Shown here one piece after another: positions 41,670-50,956 of a stretch of 64,000 nucleotides of DNA. The notes under the pieces were generated by a model, which searched no databases, was not told the origin of the DNA, and worked only from the letters and a program-made list of their open reading frames with translations. The translations under genes were made by a program, and so were the position numbers. Origin of the DNA: Blastococcus xanthinilyticus. Its GTDB lineage: Bacteria > Actinomycetota > Actinomycetes > Mycobacteriales > Geodermatophilaceae. Each line of letters opens with the position of its first letter. Positions within the stretch are counted from its first letter, which is position 1. The stretch lies in NCBI RefSeq assembly GCF_008124835.1, contig NZ_VNHW01000016.1, positions 1-64,000 of the forward strand, in the 5' to 3' direction.

Positions 41670-43148
41670 TCAGCAGCCGGAGGCGAGGACCGGCAGCGGC
41701 GCGGGGACGCCGACCTGCGGCATCCCGAGCGAGACGCCGGGGGTCGTCGGCCGGGTGCCGGCCTCCGACGCGTCACCGGCCCGGGTCCGCCGGTGCGACA
41801 GCAGCACGCCGTCGGCGACCAGGTGGTGCGGTGCGGCCTCGGTGATCACCGTCTCGACGACGTCGCCGGGCCGGATGCCCTCGGCAGCCGTGAAGTGCAC
41901 GAGCCGGCCGTCGCGGCCGCGGCCGGAGAGCCGGCCGCGCGCGGCGTCCTTGCTGCCCTCCCCCGACGCGACGAGCAGCTCGACCAGCTGCCCGATGAGC
42001 TTCCGGTTCTCGTCCCAGCTGATCTGATCCTGCAGCGCGGTCAGCCGCAGGTACCGCTCCTGGACGACGGCCTTGGGCAGCTGGCCGTCCATCTCCGCCG
42101 CCGGCGTCCCCGGCCGCTTGGAGTACTGGAAGGTGAAGGCGCTGGCGAAGCGGGCCCGGCGGACGACCTCGAGGGTCTGCTCGAAGTCCTCCTCGGTCTC
42201 GCCGGGGAAGCCGACGATGATGTCGGTGGTGATCGCCGCGTCGGGCATCGCCGCCCGGACCCGGTCGATGATGCCGAGGTAGCGGTCCTGCCGGTAGCCG
42301 CGGCGCATCCGGCGGAGCACGTCGTCGGACCCGCTCTGCAGCGGCATGTGCAGCTGGTGGCACACCGCCGGCGTCTCGGCCATGGCCTCGATGACGTCGT
42401 CGGTGAACTCCCGCGGGTGCGGGCTGGTGAACCGGATCCGCTCCAGCCCGTCGATCCGGCCGGCCGCCCGCAGCAGATCGGCGAACGCACCCCGGTCGCG
42501 GAACTCCACGCCGTAGGCGTTCACGTTCTGCCCGAGCAGGGTCACCTCGAGCACGCCCTGGTCGACCAGTGCCTGCACCTCGGCCAGGATCTCGCCCGGG
42601 CGGCGGTCCTTCTCCTTGCCGCGCAGCGCCGGGACGATGCAGAACGTGCAGGTGTTGTTGCACCCCACGCTGATCGACACCCAGCCGGAGTAGGCGGAGT
42701 CCCGCTTGGCCGGCAGCGTCGAGGGGAAGACCTCGAGGGCCTCGGCGATCTCCACCTGCGCCTCGGCGTTGTGCCGGGCGCGCTCGAGCAGCGCCGGCAG
42801 CGACCCGACGTTGTGCGTGCCGAAGACGACGTCGACCCACGGGGCCCGGCGGACGATCTCCCCCCGGTCCTTCTGCGCCAGGCAGCCGCCCACGGCGATC
42901 TGCATGCCGGGGTGGGCGTCCTTGACCGGGCGCAGGTGGCCGAGGTTGCCGTAGAGCCGGTTGTCGGCGTTCTCCCGGACCGCGCAGGTGTTGAGGACGA
43001 CGACGTCGGCGTCGTCGTCCCCGGCCGCGGCGGTGTAGCCGGCCTCCTCCAGGAGGCCGGACAGCCGCTCGGAGTCGTGCACGTTCATCTGGCACCCGTA
43101 CGTGCGCACCCGGTAGGTGCGGGCGGGGCTCTCGGTAGCGCTGCTCAT
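41670..43148 (-). CDS. miaB: tRNA-2-methylthio-N6-dimethylallyladenosine synthase
   Basis: The 492-residue radical-SAM methylthiotransferase completes the ms2i6A37 modification begun by MiaA. The auxiliary-cluster cysteines are Cys19 (TYGCQMN), Cys55 (NTCAVRE) and Cys89 (GGCLAQ); the radical-SAM motif is Cys163-x3-Cys167-x2-Cys170 (GCNNTCTFC). A TRAM domain follows at about 385-455. The last 40 residues are a Pro/Gly-rich extension beyond TRAM. ATG 43148 is used. Confidence 0.96.
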   Translation of the reverse strand: MSSATESPARTYRVRTYGCQMNVHDSERLSGLLEEAGYTAAAGDDDADVVVLNTCAVRENADNRLYGNLGHLRPVKDAHPGMQIAVGGCLAQKDRGEIVRRAPWVDVVFGTHNVGSLPALLERARHNAEAQVEIAEALEVFPSTLPAKRDSAYSGWVSISVGCNNTCTFCIVPALRGKEKDRRPGEILAEVQALVDQGVLEVTLLGQNVNAYGVEFRDRGAFADLLRAAGRIDGLERIRFTSPHPREFTDDVIEAMAETPAVCHQLHMPLQSGSDDVLRRMRRGYRQDRYLGIIDRVRAAMPDAAITTDIIVGFPGETEEDFEQTLEVVRRARFASAFTFQYSKRPGTPAAEMDGQLPKAVVQERYLRLTALQDQISWDENRKLIGQLVELLVASGEGSKDAARGRLSGRGRDGRLVHFTAAEGIRPGDVVETVITEAAPHHLVADGVLLSHRRTRAGDASEAGTRPTTPGVSLGMPQVGVPAPLPVLASGC

Positions 43149-43348
43149 CTCGCCATGGAGGGTACGGCGCGACGGACGGCCTCCGGCTCGTCGCCGGAAC
43201 CGGGTGAGGCCGGGATGGGTCCTGCTGCACTGCCGGCCCGGCGACGTGCTCCCGGTCGCACCCCAGCGAGTGACGGGCGGCGGCTTCGTTACGCCTTCGT
43301 GATCCCACGGTGCGGGATCCGCGACCTTCCGCCCTTAGGGTCCCCAAG

Positions 43349-44104
<756 letters not shown>

Positions 44105-44134
44105 CCGAGACCGTCCAGCGAGAGGACCCCAGCC

Positions 44135-45025
44135 ATGAACTTCCGTCGTAGCGCCCTGGTGGCGACCCTGTCCGTCGTCGCCCTCACCGCTGCCGCCTGC
44201 GGCGGCGACTCCGAGGAGACCGCCACCGACGTGCCCGTCGCCGACGCCCCCGAGTTCGAGGAGGGAACGACGATGGCCGAGCTGGCCGAGGCCGGCTCGA
44301 TCACGATCGGCACCAAGTACGACCAGCCGGGCTTCGGCCTGGAGACCCTGGACGGCGAGCTCGAGGGCTTCGACGTCGAGATCGCGAAGATCATCGCCGC
44401 CGAGCTCGGCATCGCCGAGGAGGACATCCAGTGGGAGCAGACCCCCTCCGCCGTGCGTGAGGAGGTCATCGAGGACGGCGAGGTCGACATGGTCGTCGCC
44501 ACCTACACGATCAACGACGAGCGAGCCGAGCGGATCACCTTCGCCGGGCCGTACTACGAAGCCGGCCAGCAGATCATGGTCGCGGCCGACAACGACGAGA
44601 TCACCGGCCCGGAGTCGTTCACCGAGAACCCGGAGCTCAAGGTCTGCTCGGTCACCGGCTCCACGCCGGCGGAGCAGATCAAGCAGTACCTGGCCAACGA
44701 GGCCGACCAGCTGGTGCTCTTCGACGAGTACTCGCAGTGCGCCGACTCCCTGTCGAACGGCCAGGTGGACGCCGTCACGACCGACAACGTGATCCTGCTG
44801 GGCTTCGTGTCCGAGTCCGACGGTGAGTTCAAGCTCGTCGGCGAGCAGTTCACCGAGGAGCCCTACGGCATCGGGATCGAGAAGGGCGACGTCGCCTTCT
44901 GCGAGTTCATCAACGAGACCCTCGCCGCCAACGAGGAGGCCTACGTCGCCGCCTGGGAGGCCACCGCGGGTCAGATCGAGGGCACGCAGACGCCGGAGCT
45001 CCCCGAGCCCGCCGAGTGCGTCTGA
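44135..45025 (+). CDS. gluB: Glutamate/polar amino-acid-binding lipoprotein (GluB type)
   Basis: The 296-residue solute-binding protein has a lipoprotein signal ending in the lipobox TAAAC with Cys22. The mature type II periplasmic fold shows ITIGTKYDQPGFG, GFDVEIAKIIAAELG and MVVATYTINDERAERITFAGPYY, characteristic of glutamate/glutamine family members. It is very acidic. AGCGAGAGGACCCCAGCC precedes the ATG. A strong hairpin right after the gene would let it be made in excess over the permeases. Confidence 0.93.
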   Translation: MNFRRSALVATLSVVALTAAACGGDSEETATDVPVADAPEFEEGTTMAELAEAGSITIGTKYDQPGFGLETLDGELEGFDVEIAKIIAAELGIAEEDIQWEQTPSAVREEVIEDGEVDMVVATYTINDERAERITFAGPYYEAGQQIMVAADNDEITGPESFTENPELKVCSVTGSTPAEQIKQYLANEADQLVLFDEYSQCADSLSNGQVDAVTTDNVILLGFVSESDGEFKLVGEQFTEEPYGIGIEKGDVAFCEFINETLAANEEAYVAAWEATAGQIEGTQTPELPEPAECV

Positions 45026-45040
45026 TCGTCCTGTTCGACG

Positions 45041-45073
45041 GCGACCGGCCGGCCCGCATGGCCGGCCGGTCGC
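45041..45073 (+). terminator. Attenuating hairpin between gluB and gluC
   Basis: A perfect 14-base stem (45041-45054 and 45060-45073) with the five-base loop CGCAT starts 15 bases after the gluB stop. Such intra-operon hairpins stabilise upstream mRNA or cut read-through, giving more binding protein than permease. Confidence 0.8.
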
Positions 45074-45120
45074 TGACGGCTGAACCGCCGCACCGTCACC
45101 GCTGGCACTGAGGGGGGTAT

Positions 45121-45771
45121 GTGAGCCCGGTCATCGAGAACCTCGACCTGTACGTCGACGGCTTCCTGACGTCACTGAGCATCATCGTGGTCGCCATGGT
45201 CGGCTCGCTGCTGCTGGGCACGCTGATCGCGGCCTTCCGGGTCTCCCCCGTCCCGCCGCTGCGCGCCTTCGGCACCTTCTGGGTGTCGACCTTCCGCAAC
45301 ACCCCGCTGTCGGTGGTGCTGTTCTTCTGCGCCTTCGGCCTGCCCGAGCTGGGCATCAACCGGACGTTCTACTTCTTCGGCGTCCTGGGCCTGATCCTCT
45401 ACACGTCCGCATTCGTCTGCGAGGCCATCCGGTCCGGCATCAACTCGGTGTCCGCCGGCCAGGCCGAGGCGGCCCGCTCGATCGGCCTCAACTTCTCGCA
45501 GAGCCTGCGGTTCGTGGTCCTGCCCCAGGCGCTGCGCACGGTGGTGCCGCCGCTGGGCAGCGTGATCATCGCGATGTTCAAGAACTCCGCCGTCGTCGGT
45601 GCCTTCGGCGTCGGCGGCGACCTGTGGAGCACCGGGCAGACGCTGACCAGCGCCCGGGGCTACGAGACCCTGCCGATCTTCATCGGGGTGGCGATCGGGT
45701 TCCTGCTCATCACCCTTCCGGCCGGGGCGCTCCTGCAGGTCATCGAGCGGAAGGTGGCGATCGCACGATGA
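45121..45771 (+). CDS. gluC: Amino-acid ABC transporter permease (GluC type)
   Basis: The 216-residue permease has about five membrane segments and the PAAT EAA motif GQAEAARSIGLNFSQSLRFVVLPQALR. FWVSTFRNTPLSVVLFF is the typical second-segment entry. The GTG start follows GAGGGGGGTAT. It overlaps gluD by ATGA and pairs with it to form the channel. Confidence 0.92.
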   Translation: MSPVIENLDLYVDGFLTSLSIIVVAMVGSLLLGTLIAAFRVSPVPPLRAFGTFWVSTFRNTPLSVVLFFCAFGLPELGINRTFYFFGVLGLILYTSAFVCEAIRSGINSVSAGQAEAARSIGLNFSQSLRFVVLPQALRTVVPPLGSVIIAMFKNSAVVGAFGVGGDLWSTGQTLTSARGYETLPIFIGVAIGFLLITLPAGALLQVIERKVAIAR

Positions 45772-46664
45772 GCCAGCAGGAGACCGTGCTGTTCGACGCG
45801 CAGGGCCCGAAGGCCCGTCGCCGGACGGCGATCGGCACGGTCGTCGGGGCCCTCGTCCTGATCGCCGTCGCCGTCCTGGTGGTGCTGCGCCTCGCCGGCC
45901 AGGGCCAGTTCTCCATGGAGCTCTGGGGACCGCTGATCAACCCGGGGAACGAGAACTTCGAACTGGTCTGGGGAGTCATCGGCGAGGGCATCGTCAACAC
46001 CATCAAGGCCGCGCTCGTCGCGATGACGCTGTCGGTGGTGATCGGCACGCTGATCGCCGTCGCCCGGCTGTCGCTCGGCCGGTACGCCCGGATCCCGCTC
46101 ATCGGCGTCGTCGAGGTCTTCCGCGGCCTGCCGGTCGTCGTCCTCGTGTACCTGTGCGTCCGCGCGCTGCCCGACGCGGGGGTCGATCTGAGCGGATTGC
46201 CGGGTGGCCAGGTCTTCTGGGGCCTGATCATCGGCCTCACGGCGTACAACATGGTCATCTTCGCGGAGGTCGTCCGCGCGGGGGTCGCTTCCCTCCCCCG
46301 CGGGCAGCGGGAAGCCGCCCTGGCCACCGGCCTCACCAACGGCCAGGCCATGCGCATCATCCTGCTGCCGCAGGCGTTCCGCATCATGCTCCCGGCGATC
46401 ATCAGCCAGCTGGTGGTCGTGCTGAAGGACACCTCGCTCGTGGTCTTCGTGGCCAACTTCGACGAACTGCTGAGCCAGGGCGAGAGCATCATCCGGAACC
46501 TGGACAACCCGATCCAGACGTTCACGGTCGTCGCCCTGCTCTACATCGCGATCAACTACACGCTCGGCCGGCTGGCCCAGTGGGTGCAGGCCCGCCAGGC
46601 GCGTGGATCGACGGCGAAGGCCACCGGCGGGGACGACCTGGTGCCGGTCCGCGACGGCGCCTGA
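45768..46664 (+). CDS. gluD: Amino-acid ABC transporter permease (GluD type)
   Basis: The 298-residue permease has an N-terminal extension of 50 residues with an extra membrane segment (AIGTVVGALVLIAVAVLVVL), then the PAAT core with EVFRGLPVVVLVYL and the EAA loop GQREAALATGLTNGQAMRIILLPQAFR. The C-terminus is charged and cytoplasmic. The ATG overlaps the gluC stop, and it ends the operon. I see no hairpin after it. Confidence 0.92.
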   Translation: MSQQETVLFDAQGPKARRRTAIGTVVGALVLIAVAVLVVLRLAGQGQFSMELWGPLINPGNENFELVWGVIGEGIVNTIKAALVAMTLSVVIGTLIAVARLSLGRYARIPLIGVVEVFRGLPVVVLVYLCVRALPDAGVDLSGLPGGQVFWGLIIGLTAYNMVIFAEVVRAGVASLPRGQREAALATGLTNGQAMRIILLPQAFRIMLPAIISQLVVVLKDTSLVVFVANFDELLSQGESIIRNLDNPIQTFTVVALLYIAINYTLGRLAQWVQARQARGSTAKATGGDDLVPVRDGA

Positions 46665-46779
46665 ACGATCTGCACGCCGCTCCGCTGGTCTGACCAGGCC
46701 GTTCACCTCTGACCCACTCGTCCCAGCCGGGCGCGCCGCACGACTGCGGTAGGGCACGGTCGCGAGACTGGTCGGCACG

Positions 46780-47244
46780 ATGGAGACGATGCACACGGCG
46801 GGGCGCCGCATCCTGCCCCCGGTCCCCCGGCCCCCTGCCGACGCGATCCCGCCGGCCTCCCAGACCGCCGCCCCGGCCCTTGCGGACGTCGACGCCGGGA
46901 TCGACGCCGGTCAGCAGTTCGTCGCCCGGCTCCGCGCATACGGCCGGCACTTCGCGGCCGCCGCCGGCGCGGAGAGCGCCGTCGTGCGGGAGGTCGTGCC
47001 TCCCGCCCGGCACCGGCGCTCGCGCTGCCGGGTGGTGCTCCGCTACGCGGACGGCACCGAGTCCGACCTGACGTTCGTCGGCGAGCGGCGTCGCCCCGGG
47101 GGCACCGCGGGGGACGGCCTCGACGCCGACATCGCCCGCTGGCTCGCCGAGGGCCAGCTCCGCGACCCCGCCTGGCTGCTGCCCGACCCCGAGGCGCCCG
47201 ACGGGCTCGCGGTCGATGTGACGGCCTGGCTCGCCACCGGCTGA
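46780..47244 (+). CDS. Hypothetical protein, 154 residues
   Basis: The family is not recognised. The frame encodes a Pro-rich N-terminal 30 residues, then a globular part with DAGIDAGQQFVARLRAYGRHF, a CRVVLRYADGTESDLTFVGE strand pair and a C-terminal AVDVTAWLATG. The RYADGTESDLTF segment looks like a small beta-sheet of an unassigned domain. ATG 46780 or ATG 46789 (with GGAG just upstream) could be the start. It stands alone between gluD and convergent recX. Confidence 0.55.
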   Translation: METMHTAGRRILPPVPRPPADAIPPASQTAAPALADVDAGIDAGQQFVARLRAYGRHFAAAAGAESAVVREVVPPARHRRSRCRVVLRYADGTESDLTFVGERRRPGGTAGDGLDADIARWLAEGQLRDPAWLLPDPEAPDGLAVDVTAWLATG

Positions 47245-47337
47245 CCACAGCGACACGGGCGGGGGCCGGTCCGTTCCCGGGCCTGCCTGTGCCTGCGCGT
47301 CCGGGCATCCCGCCTGAGCGGGCGCCCGCTCACTCCC

Positions 47338-48000
47338 TCAGGGAAGCGCGCTCTCCTCGTCCAACTCCGGCAACTCCGGGACGTCGTCGGCGTCGCCGGC
47401 GAGGTCTGCCTCGTCCAGGACCTCCCGGACCACGGCCGCGGCCAGTCCCCCGCCGTAGCCCTTGCGCGCCAGCATGCCGATCAGCCGCCGGGTCGCCGTC
47501 TGGCGGTCCAGCCGGCGCATGCTCGCGGCCCGGCGTTCCACCAGCCGCCGGGCGGCCTTCCGCTCGTCGTCGTCGTCGACGACCTCCACCGCCTCGGCCG
47601 CCGTCTCCGGGTCCACGCCCTTGGCACGCAGCTCCGCGGACAGCGCCCGGCGCGCCAGCCCGCGGCCGGACTGACGGCTGCTCACCCAGGCACGGGCGAA
47701 GGCCGCGTCGTCGATCAGCCCGACCTCGGTGAACCGGTCGAGCACGGCCTCGGCCGCATCGTCGGGCACCTCGCGCTTCGCCAGCAGGTCGGCGAGCTGC
47801 TGGCGGGTCTTGGGGGCGCCGGTCAGCGCGCGCAGGCAGATGTTCCGGGCGACCTGCTCGTGATCGCCCGCATCGTCCTCCGGGGAACCGGGGGCGACGT
47901 CCGGGGTCAGGGGATCGTCGCGCCCCGGCGCCCGCGACCGCCGGCCGGCGCGGGCACTGCCCGCGCCGCGCCGACGGCTCGCCGGCCGGTCGTCCAGCAC
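47338..48000 (-). CDS. recX: RecA-regulating protein RecX
   Basis: The 220-residue RecX modulates RecA filaments. The core of three-helix repeats is visible: ICLRALTGAPKTRQQLADLL, DRFTEVGLIDDAAFARAWV and a third with ATRRLIGMLARKGYGGGLA. A disordered Arg-rich N-terminus and an acidic tail (DDVPELPELDEESALP) flank it. The GTG at 48000 lies four bases after the recA stop; a TTG at 48024 inside recA is an alternative. Coupling to recA is typical of actinobacteria. Confidence 0.92.
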   Translation of the reverse strand: MLDDRPASRRRGAGSARAGRRSRAPGRDDPLTPDVAPGSPEDDAGDHEQVARNICLRALTGAPKTRQQLADLLAKREVPDDAAEAVLDRFTEVGLIDDAAFARAWVSSRQSGRGLARRALSAELRAKGVDPETAAEAVEVVDDDDERKAARRLVERRAASMRRLDRQTATRRLIGMLARKGYGGGLAAAVVREVLDEADLAGDADDVPELPELDEESALP

Positions 48001-48004
48001 CGGG

Positions 48005-49048
48005 TCAGAAGTCGGGTGCGTCAACCGGCGCCGGCACCGGCGCGTCGAGCTTCGGGCCGATGCCGAGCTTCTCCTTGACCTTCTTCTCGATCTCGTCGGC
48101 CAGGTCGGGGTTGTCCCGCAGGAAGTTGCGGACGTTCTCCTTGCCCTGGCCGAGCTGGTCGCCCTCGTAGGTGTACCAAGCGCCGGACTTCTTCACGAAG
48201 CCCTGCTCGACGCCGGCGTCGACGATGCCGCCCTCCCGGCTGAAGCCCTGACCCCAGAGGATGTCGAGCTCGGCCTGCTTGAACGGCGCCGCCACCTTGT
48301 TCTTGACGACCTTGATGCGGGTGCGGCTGCCGATCGCGTCGGTGCCCTGCTTCAGGGTCTCGATGCGGCGGACGTCCAGCCGGACCGACGAGTAGAACTT
48401 CAGCGCGCGACCACCGGTGGTGACCTCCGGCGAGCCGTAGACGACGCCCACCTTCTCGCGCAGCTGGTTGATGAAGATCGCCGTCGTGCCGGAGTTGCTG
48501 AGCGCACCGGTGATCTTCCGCAGCGCCTGGCTCATCAGGCGGGCCTGCAGACCCACGTGGCTGTCACCCATCTCGCCCTCGATCTCGGCGCGGGGCACCA
48601 GGGCCGCCACGGAGTCGATGACGATGATGTCGAGCGCGCCGGAGCGGATCAGCATGTCGGCGATCTCGAGCGCCTGCTCACCGGTGTCGGGCTGGCTGAC
48701 CAGGAGCGCGTCGGTGTCCACGCCGATGGCGCGGGCGTACTCCGGGTCGAGCGCGTGCTCGGCGTCGATGAAGGCGGCGATGCCGCCGTTGGCCTGGGCG
48801 CTGGCCACCGCGTGCAGGGCGACCGTGGTCTTACCGGAGGACTCCGGCCCGTAGACCTCGACGACCCGGCCGCGGGGCAGGCCGCCGATGCCCAGCGCGA
48901 TGTCGAGGGCGATCGACCCGGTCGGGATGACCTTGATCGCCTGGGCGGGCTCGTCGCCCAGCCGCATGACCGAGCCCTTGCCGAACTGCTTGTCGATCTG
49001 GGCGAGGGCCATGTCGAGGGCCTTGTCGCGGTCGAGCGTTGCTGCCAT
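48005..49048 (-). CDS. recA: Recombinase RecA
   Basis: The 347-residue recombinase catalyses strand exchange and activates LexA cleavage. Walker A is GPESSGKT (67-74); [20 protein letters not shown], the [15 protein letters not shown] loop and [13 protein letters not shown] are all canonical. The C-terminus has a short Pro/Asp tail. No intein is present. ATG 49048 is preceded by a 173-base gap that holds an SOS box. Confidence 0.98.
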   Translation of the reverse strand: MAATLDRDKALDMALAQIDKQFGKGSVMRLGDEPAQAIKVIPTGSIALDIALGIGGLPRGRVVEVYGPESSGKTTVALHAVASAQANGGIAAFIDAEHALDPEYARAIGVDTDALLVSQPDTGEQALEIADMLIRSGALDIIVIDSVAALVPRAEIEGEMGDSHVGLQARLMSQALRKITGALSNSGTTAIFINQLREKVGVVYGSPEVTTGGRALKFYSSVRLDVRRIETLKQGTDAIGSRTRIKVVKNKVAAPFKQAELDILWGQGFSREGGIVDAGVEQGFVKKSGAWYTYEGDQLGQGKENVRNFLRDNPDLADEIEKKVKEKLGIGPKLDAPVPAPVDAPDF

Positions 49049-49168
49049 GGTGCGTCACCTTCGGTTCGCGAGAAGCGGGTCGGGACCGACGCTAGGGCGA
49101 GGCACCGACAGTTTCCGGATTCCGGGCGGACTGTGGAGGAACGGCCGCCCTGTGGAAGCCACACTAGG

Positions 49169-49184
49169 CCGAACAGGTGTTCGA
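49169..49184. promoter_or_regulatory. LexA (SOS) box upstream of recA
   Basis: CCGAAC-AGGT-GTTCGA fits the actinobacterial LexA box CGAAC-N4-GTTCG, with five-base arms matching exactly. It lies 121 bases before the recA start, as expected for the LexA-controlled recA promoter. Confidence 0.85.
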
Positions 49185-49221
49185 TCGCCAGGCCGACACG
49201 CCGCGCCCGAAAGGCTGTGGC

Positions 49222-49416
49222 TCAGCGCTCCTTGGCGGGCACGTCGTAGGCCTCGCACACGGCCAGCCACACCTTCCGCACCGGCACACCCGCCTCGATG
49301 GCGTCGGCCGCCGTCCGGCCGCCGAGGTCGGCGAAGACGTGGTCACGGGCCACGCTCTGGGCACGCATCGCGCCGAACTGGTCGTCGAGCCGGGCCCAGA
49401 ACTCCTGCAGTCGCAC
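49222..49416 (-). CDS. DUF3046-family small protein
   Basis: The 64-residue protein matches DUF3046, a family found almost only next to recA in actinobacteria. Core features are VRLQEFWARLDDQFG, SVARDHVFADLGGRTA and the C-terminal VWLAVCEAYDVPAKER. The function is unknown. The GTG at 49416 starts it. Upstream of recA on the same strand, it may share some transcription with recA but has its own promoter region. Confidence 0.85.
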   Translation of the reverse strand: MRLQEFWARLDDQFGAMRAQSVARDHVFADLGGRTAADAIEAGVPVRKVWLAVCEAYDVPAKER

Positions 49417-49503
49417 CCCTCGACGCTAGCGCGCCGCCGACGGGCCGCTCCCGTCCCCGAGCAGGGGCCCCGCTCCGCCCGGCCGGCTCCTAGACTCGGC
49501 AGG

Positions 49504-49614
49504 GTGATCCCCAGCACCGGCTCCGCCGAGCTGGACGCGCTCGGTCAGGTGGCCATCGTCCTGCTGCTGCTCGTCACCATCGCGCTGCTGATCAGGAACC
49601 GCCGCGGCCGCTGA
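49504..49614 (+). CDS. Possible single-span small membrane protein, 36 residues
   Basis: GTG 49504 opens a 36-residue frame with IPSTGSAELDALG, then the hydrophobic run QVAIVLLLLVTIALLI and RNRRGR. The segment order fits a tail-anchored micro-protein with its C-terminus in the cytoplasm. No good ribosome-binding site is seen, and its end overlaps the convergent MFS gene by 23 bases, so the coding status is uncertain. Confidence 0.35.
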   Translation: MIPSTGSAELDALGQVAIVLLLLVTIALLIRNRRGR

Positions 49615-50869
49615 GCCGCGTCGACAGCCACACTCCGGCCAGGGGCACGACCAGGGCCGCCGACACCCCGGACACCAGGCCGAACCCGCCCCAGGCGAGC
49701 AGCGGCCCGCCGACCACCCCGGCGAGCGCGGCCCCCAGGCCCATCAGCAGGTCGGTGCCGCCCTGGGCGGTGGGCCGCAGGTCGGGCCCCACGGACGCCG
49801 TCACCAGTGCCGAGCCGGCGATGAGCCCGCAGGACCAGCCGAGACCGAGCAGCAGCAGCCCGAGGGTGAGCTGGCCCGTGTCGGTGGGCCCCGCCGTGCC
49901 GGCCACCGCCGCCGCGGCCAGCAGCAGCACCCCGCCGAGCGCGACGACGGCCGCGGCGCCGATCCGGTCGGCGAGCATCCCGACCAGCGGGGAGAACAGG
50001 TACATGCCCGCGACGTGCACGCTGATCACCACCCCGATCAGCCGCAGCACCGCCCCCTCCTCGCCCCCGGCGTGGCCCATGTGGACCGGTGTCATCACCA
50101 TGACGCCGACCATCACCGCGTGCGCCACCACGACGGCGGTGAGGCCCAAGCGCCCGTCCGGGGTCCCCCAGACGGCGCGGACCGCGGCGCCGGTCGCCCG
50201 GCGGGGCCGCACGCCACCACCCCCACCGCTCAGCTGCCGGGCGAGGAGCAGCGGGTCGGGGCGCAGGAGCGCGACGAGCCACGCGGCCACGACGGCGAAC
50301 ACCACGGCCGACACGACGAAGACCCCGCCGAGGCGGGGCAGGCCGAGCGCCTCCCCGAGCTCGGCGCCCGGAGCAGCCAGGTTGGGCCCGGCCACGGAGC
50401 CGATCGTGGTGGCCCAGACGACGAGGGACAGCGCCCGCCCCCGGTGCTCGGGCGTGGCGAGGTCGGCGGCGGCGTAGCGGGCCTGGAGGCCGCAGGCGGT
50501 CGCCGCACCGAACAGGAACAGGCCGACGAGCAGCAGCAGGAGGGAGGAGGCCGCGGCGGCCAGGACGGTGAGCACCGCCCCCGCGACGCTGATGGCGTAC
50601 CCGGTGGCCAGCCCGGCGCGCCGACCCGCCGCGTCGCTGATGCGGGCCAGCGGCACCGCGAGCACGGCGGCGCCCAGCACACCGGCGGTCTGGCCCAGTC
50701 CGGCGGCGCTGTCGGTGCCCGCGACGTCGCGGGCCAGCAGTCCCCCGGCGGTGATGCCGACGGTCACGCCCAGCCCGGCGAGCGCGACGCCCCCGCCCAG
50801 CACCGCGACCGTGCGACGCTGCACCCGTTCCGCGTCGGCCGGCGCGACCGGCCGTCCCAGTGCAGTCAC
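49592..50869 (-). CDS. Major facilitator superfamily permease
   Basis: The 425-residue protein has about twelve hydrophobic segments. The loop after segment 2 reads LARISDAAGRRAGLATGYA, the MFS A-like motif. The middle loop is short and Gly/Arg rich. The substrate is unknown; drug efflux is the usual guess for such MFS proteins. GTG 50869 is chosen because GGGAGCGCAC precedes it. It is divergent from lhr, with 87 bases between. Confidence 0.85.
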   Translation of the reverse strand: MTALGRPVAPADAERVQRRTVAVLGGGVALAGLGVTVGITAGGLLARDVAGTDSAAGLGQTAGVLGAAVLAVPLARISDAAGRRAGLATGYAISVAGAVLTVLAAAASSLLLLLVGLFLFGAATACGLQARYAAADLATPEHRGRALSLVVWATTIGSVAGPNLAAPGAELGEALGLPRLGGVFVVSAVVFAVVAAWLVALLRPDPLLLARQLSGGGGGVRPRRATGAAVRAVWGTPDGRLGLTAVVVAHAVMVGVMVMTPVHMGHAGGEEGAVLRLIGVVISVHVAGMYLFSPLVGMLADRIGAAAVVALGGVLLLAAAAVAGTAGPTDTGQLTLGLLLLGLGWSCGLIAGSALVTASVGPDLRPTAQGGTDLLMGLGAALAGVVGGPLLAWGGFGLVSGVSAALVVPLAGVWLSTRLSGRGGS

Positions 50870-50956
50870 GTGCGCTCCCGTCCCGTGCGAGTGGTTCCCG
50901 TGGCCGGCGCCGACGTCGGCCAGCGAAGTGTCGTACACGGCGGGGACACTGTCGTC

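Noticed and set aside
48005-49048. Possible intein in RecA
   Set aside because: RecA is 347 residues and uninterrupted from start to C-terminal tail.
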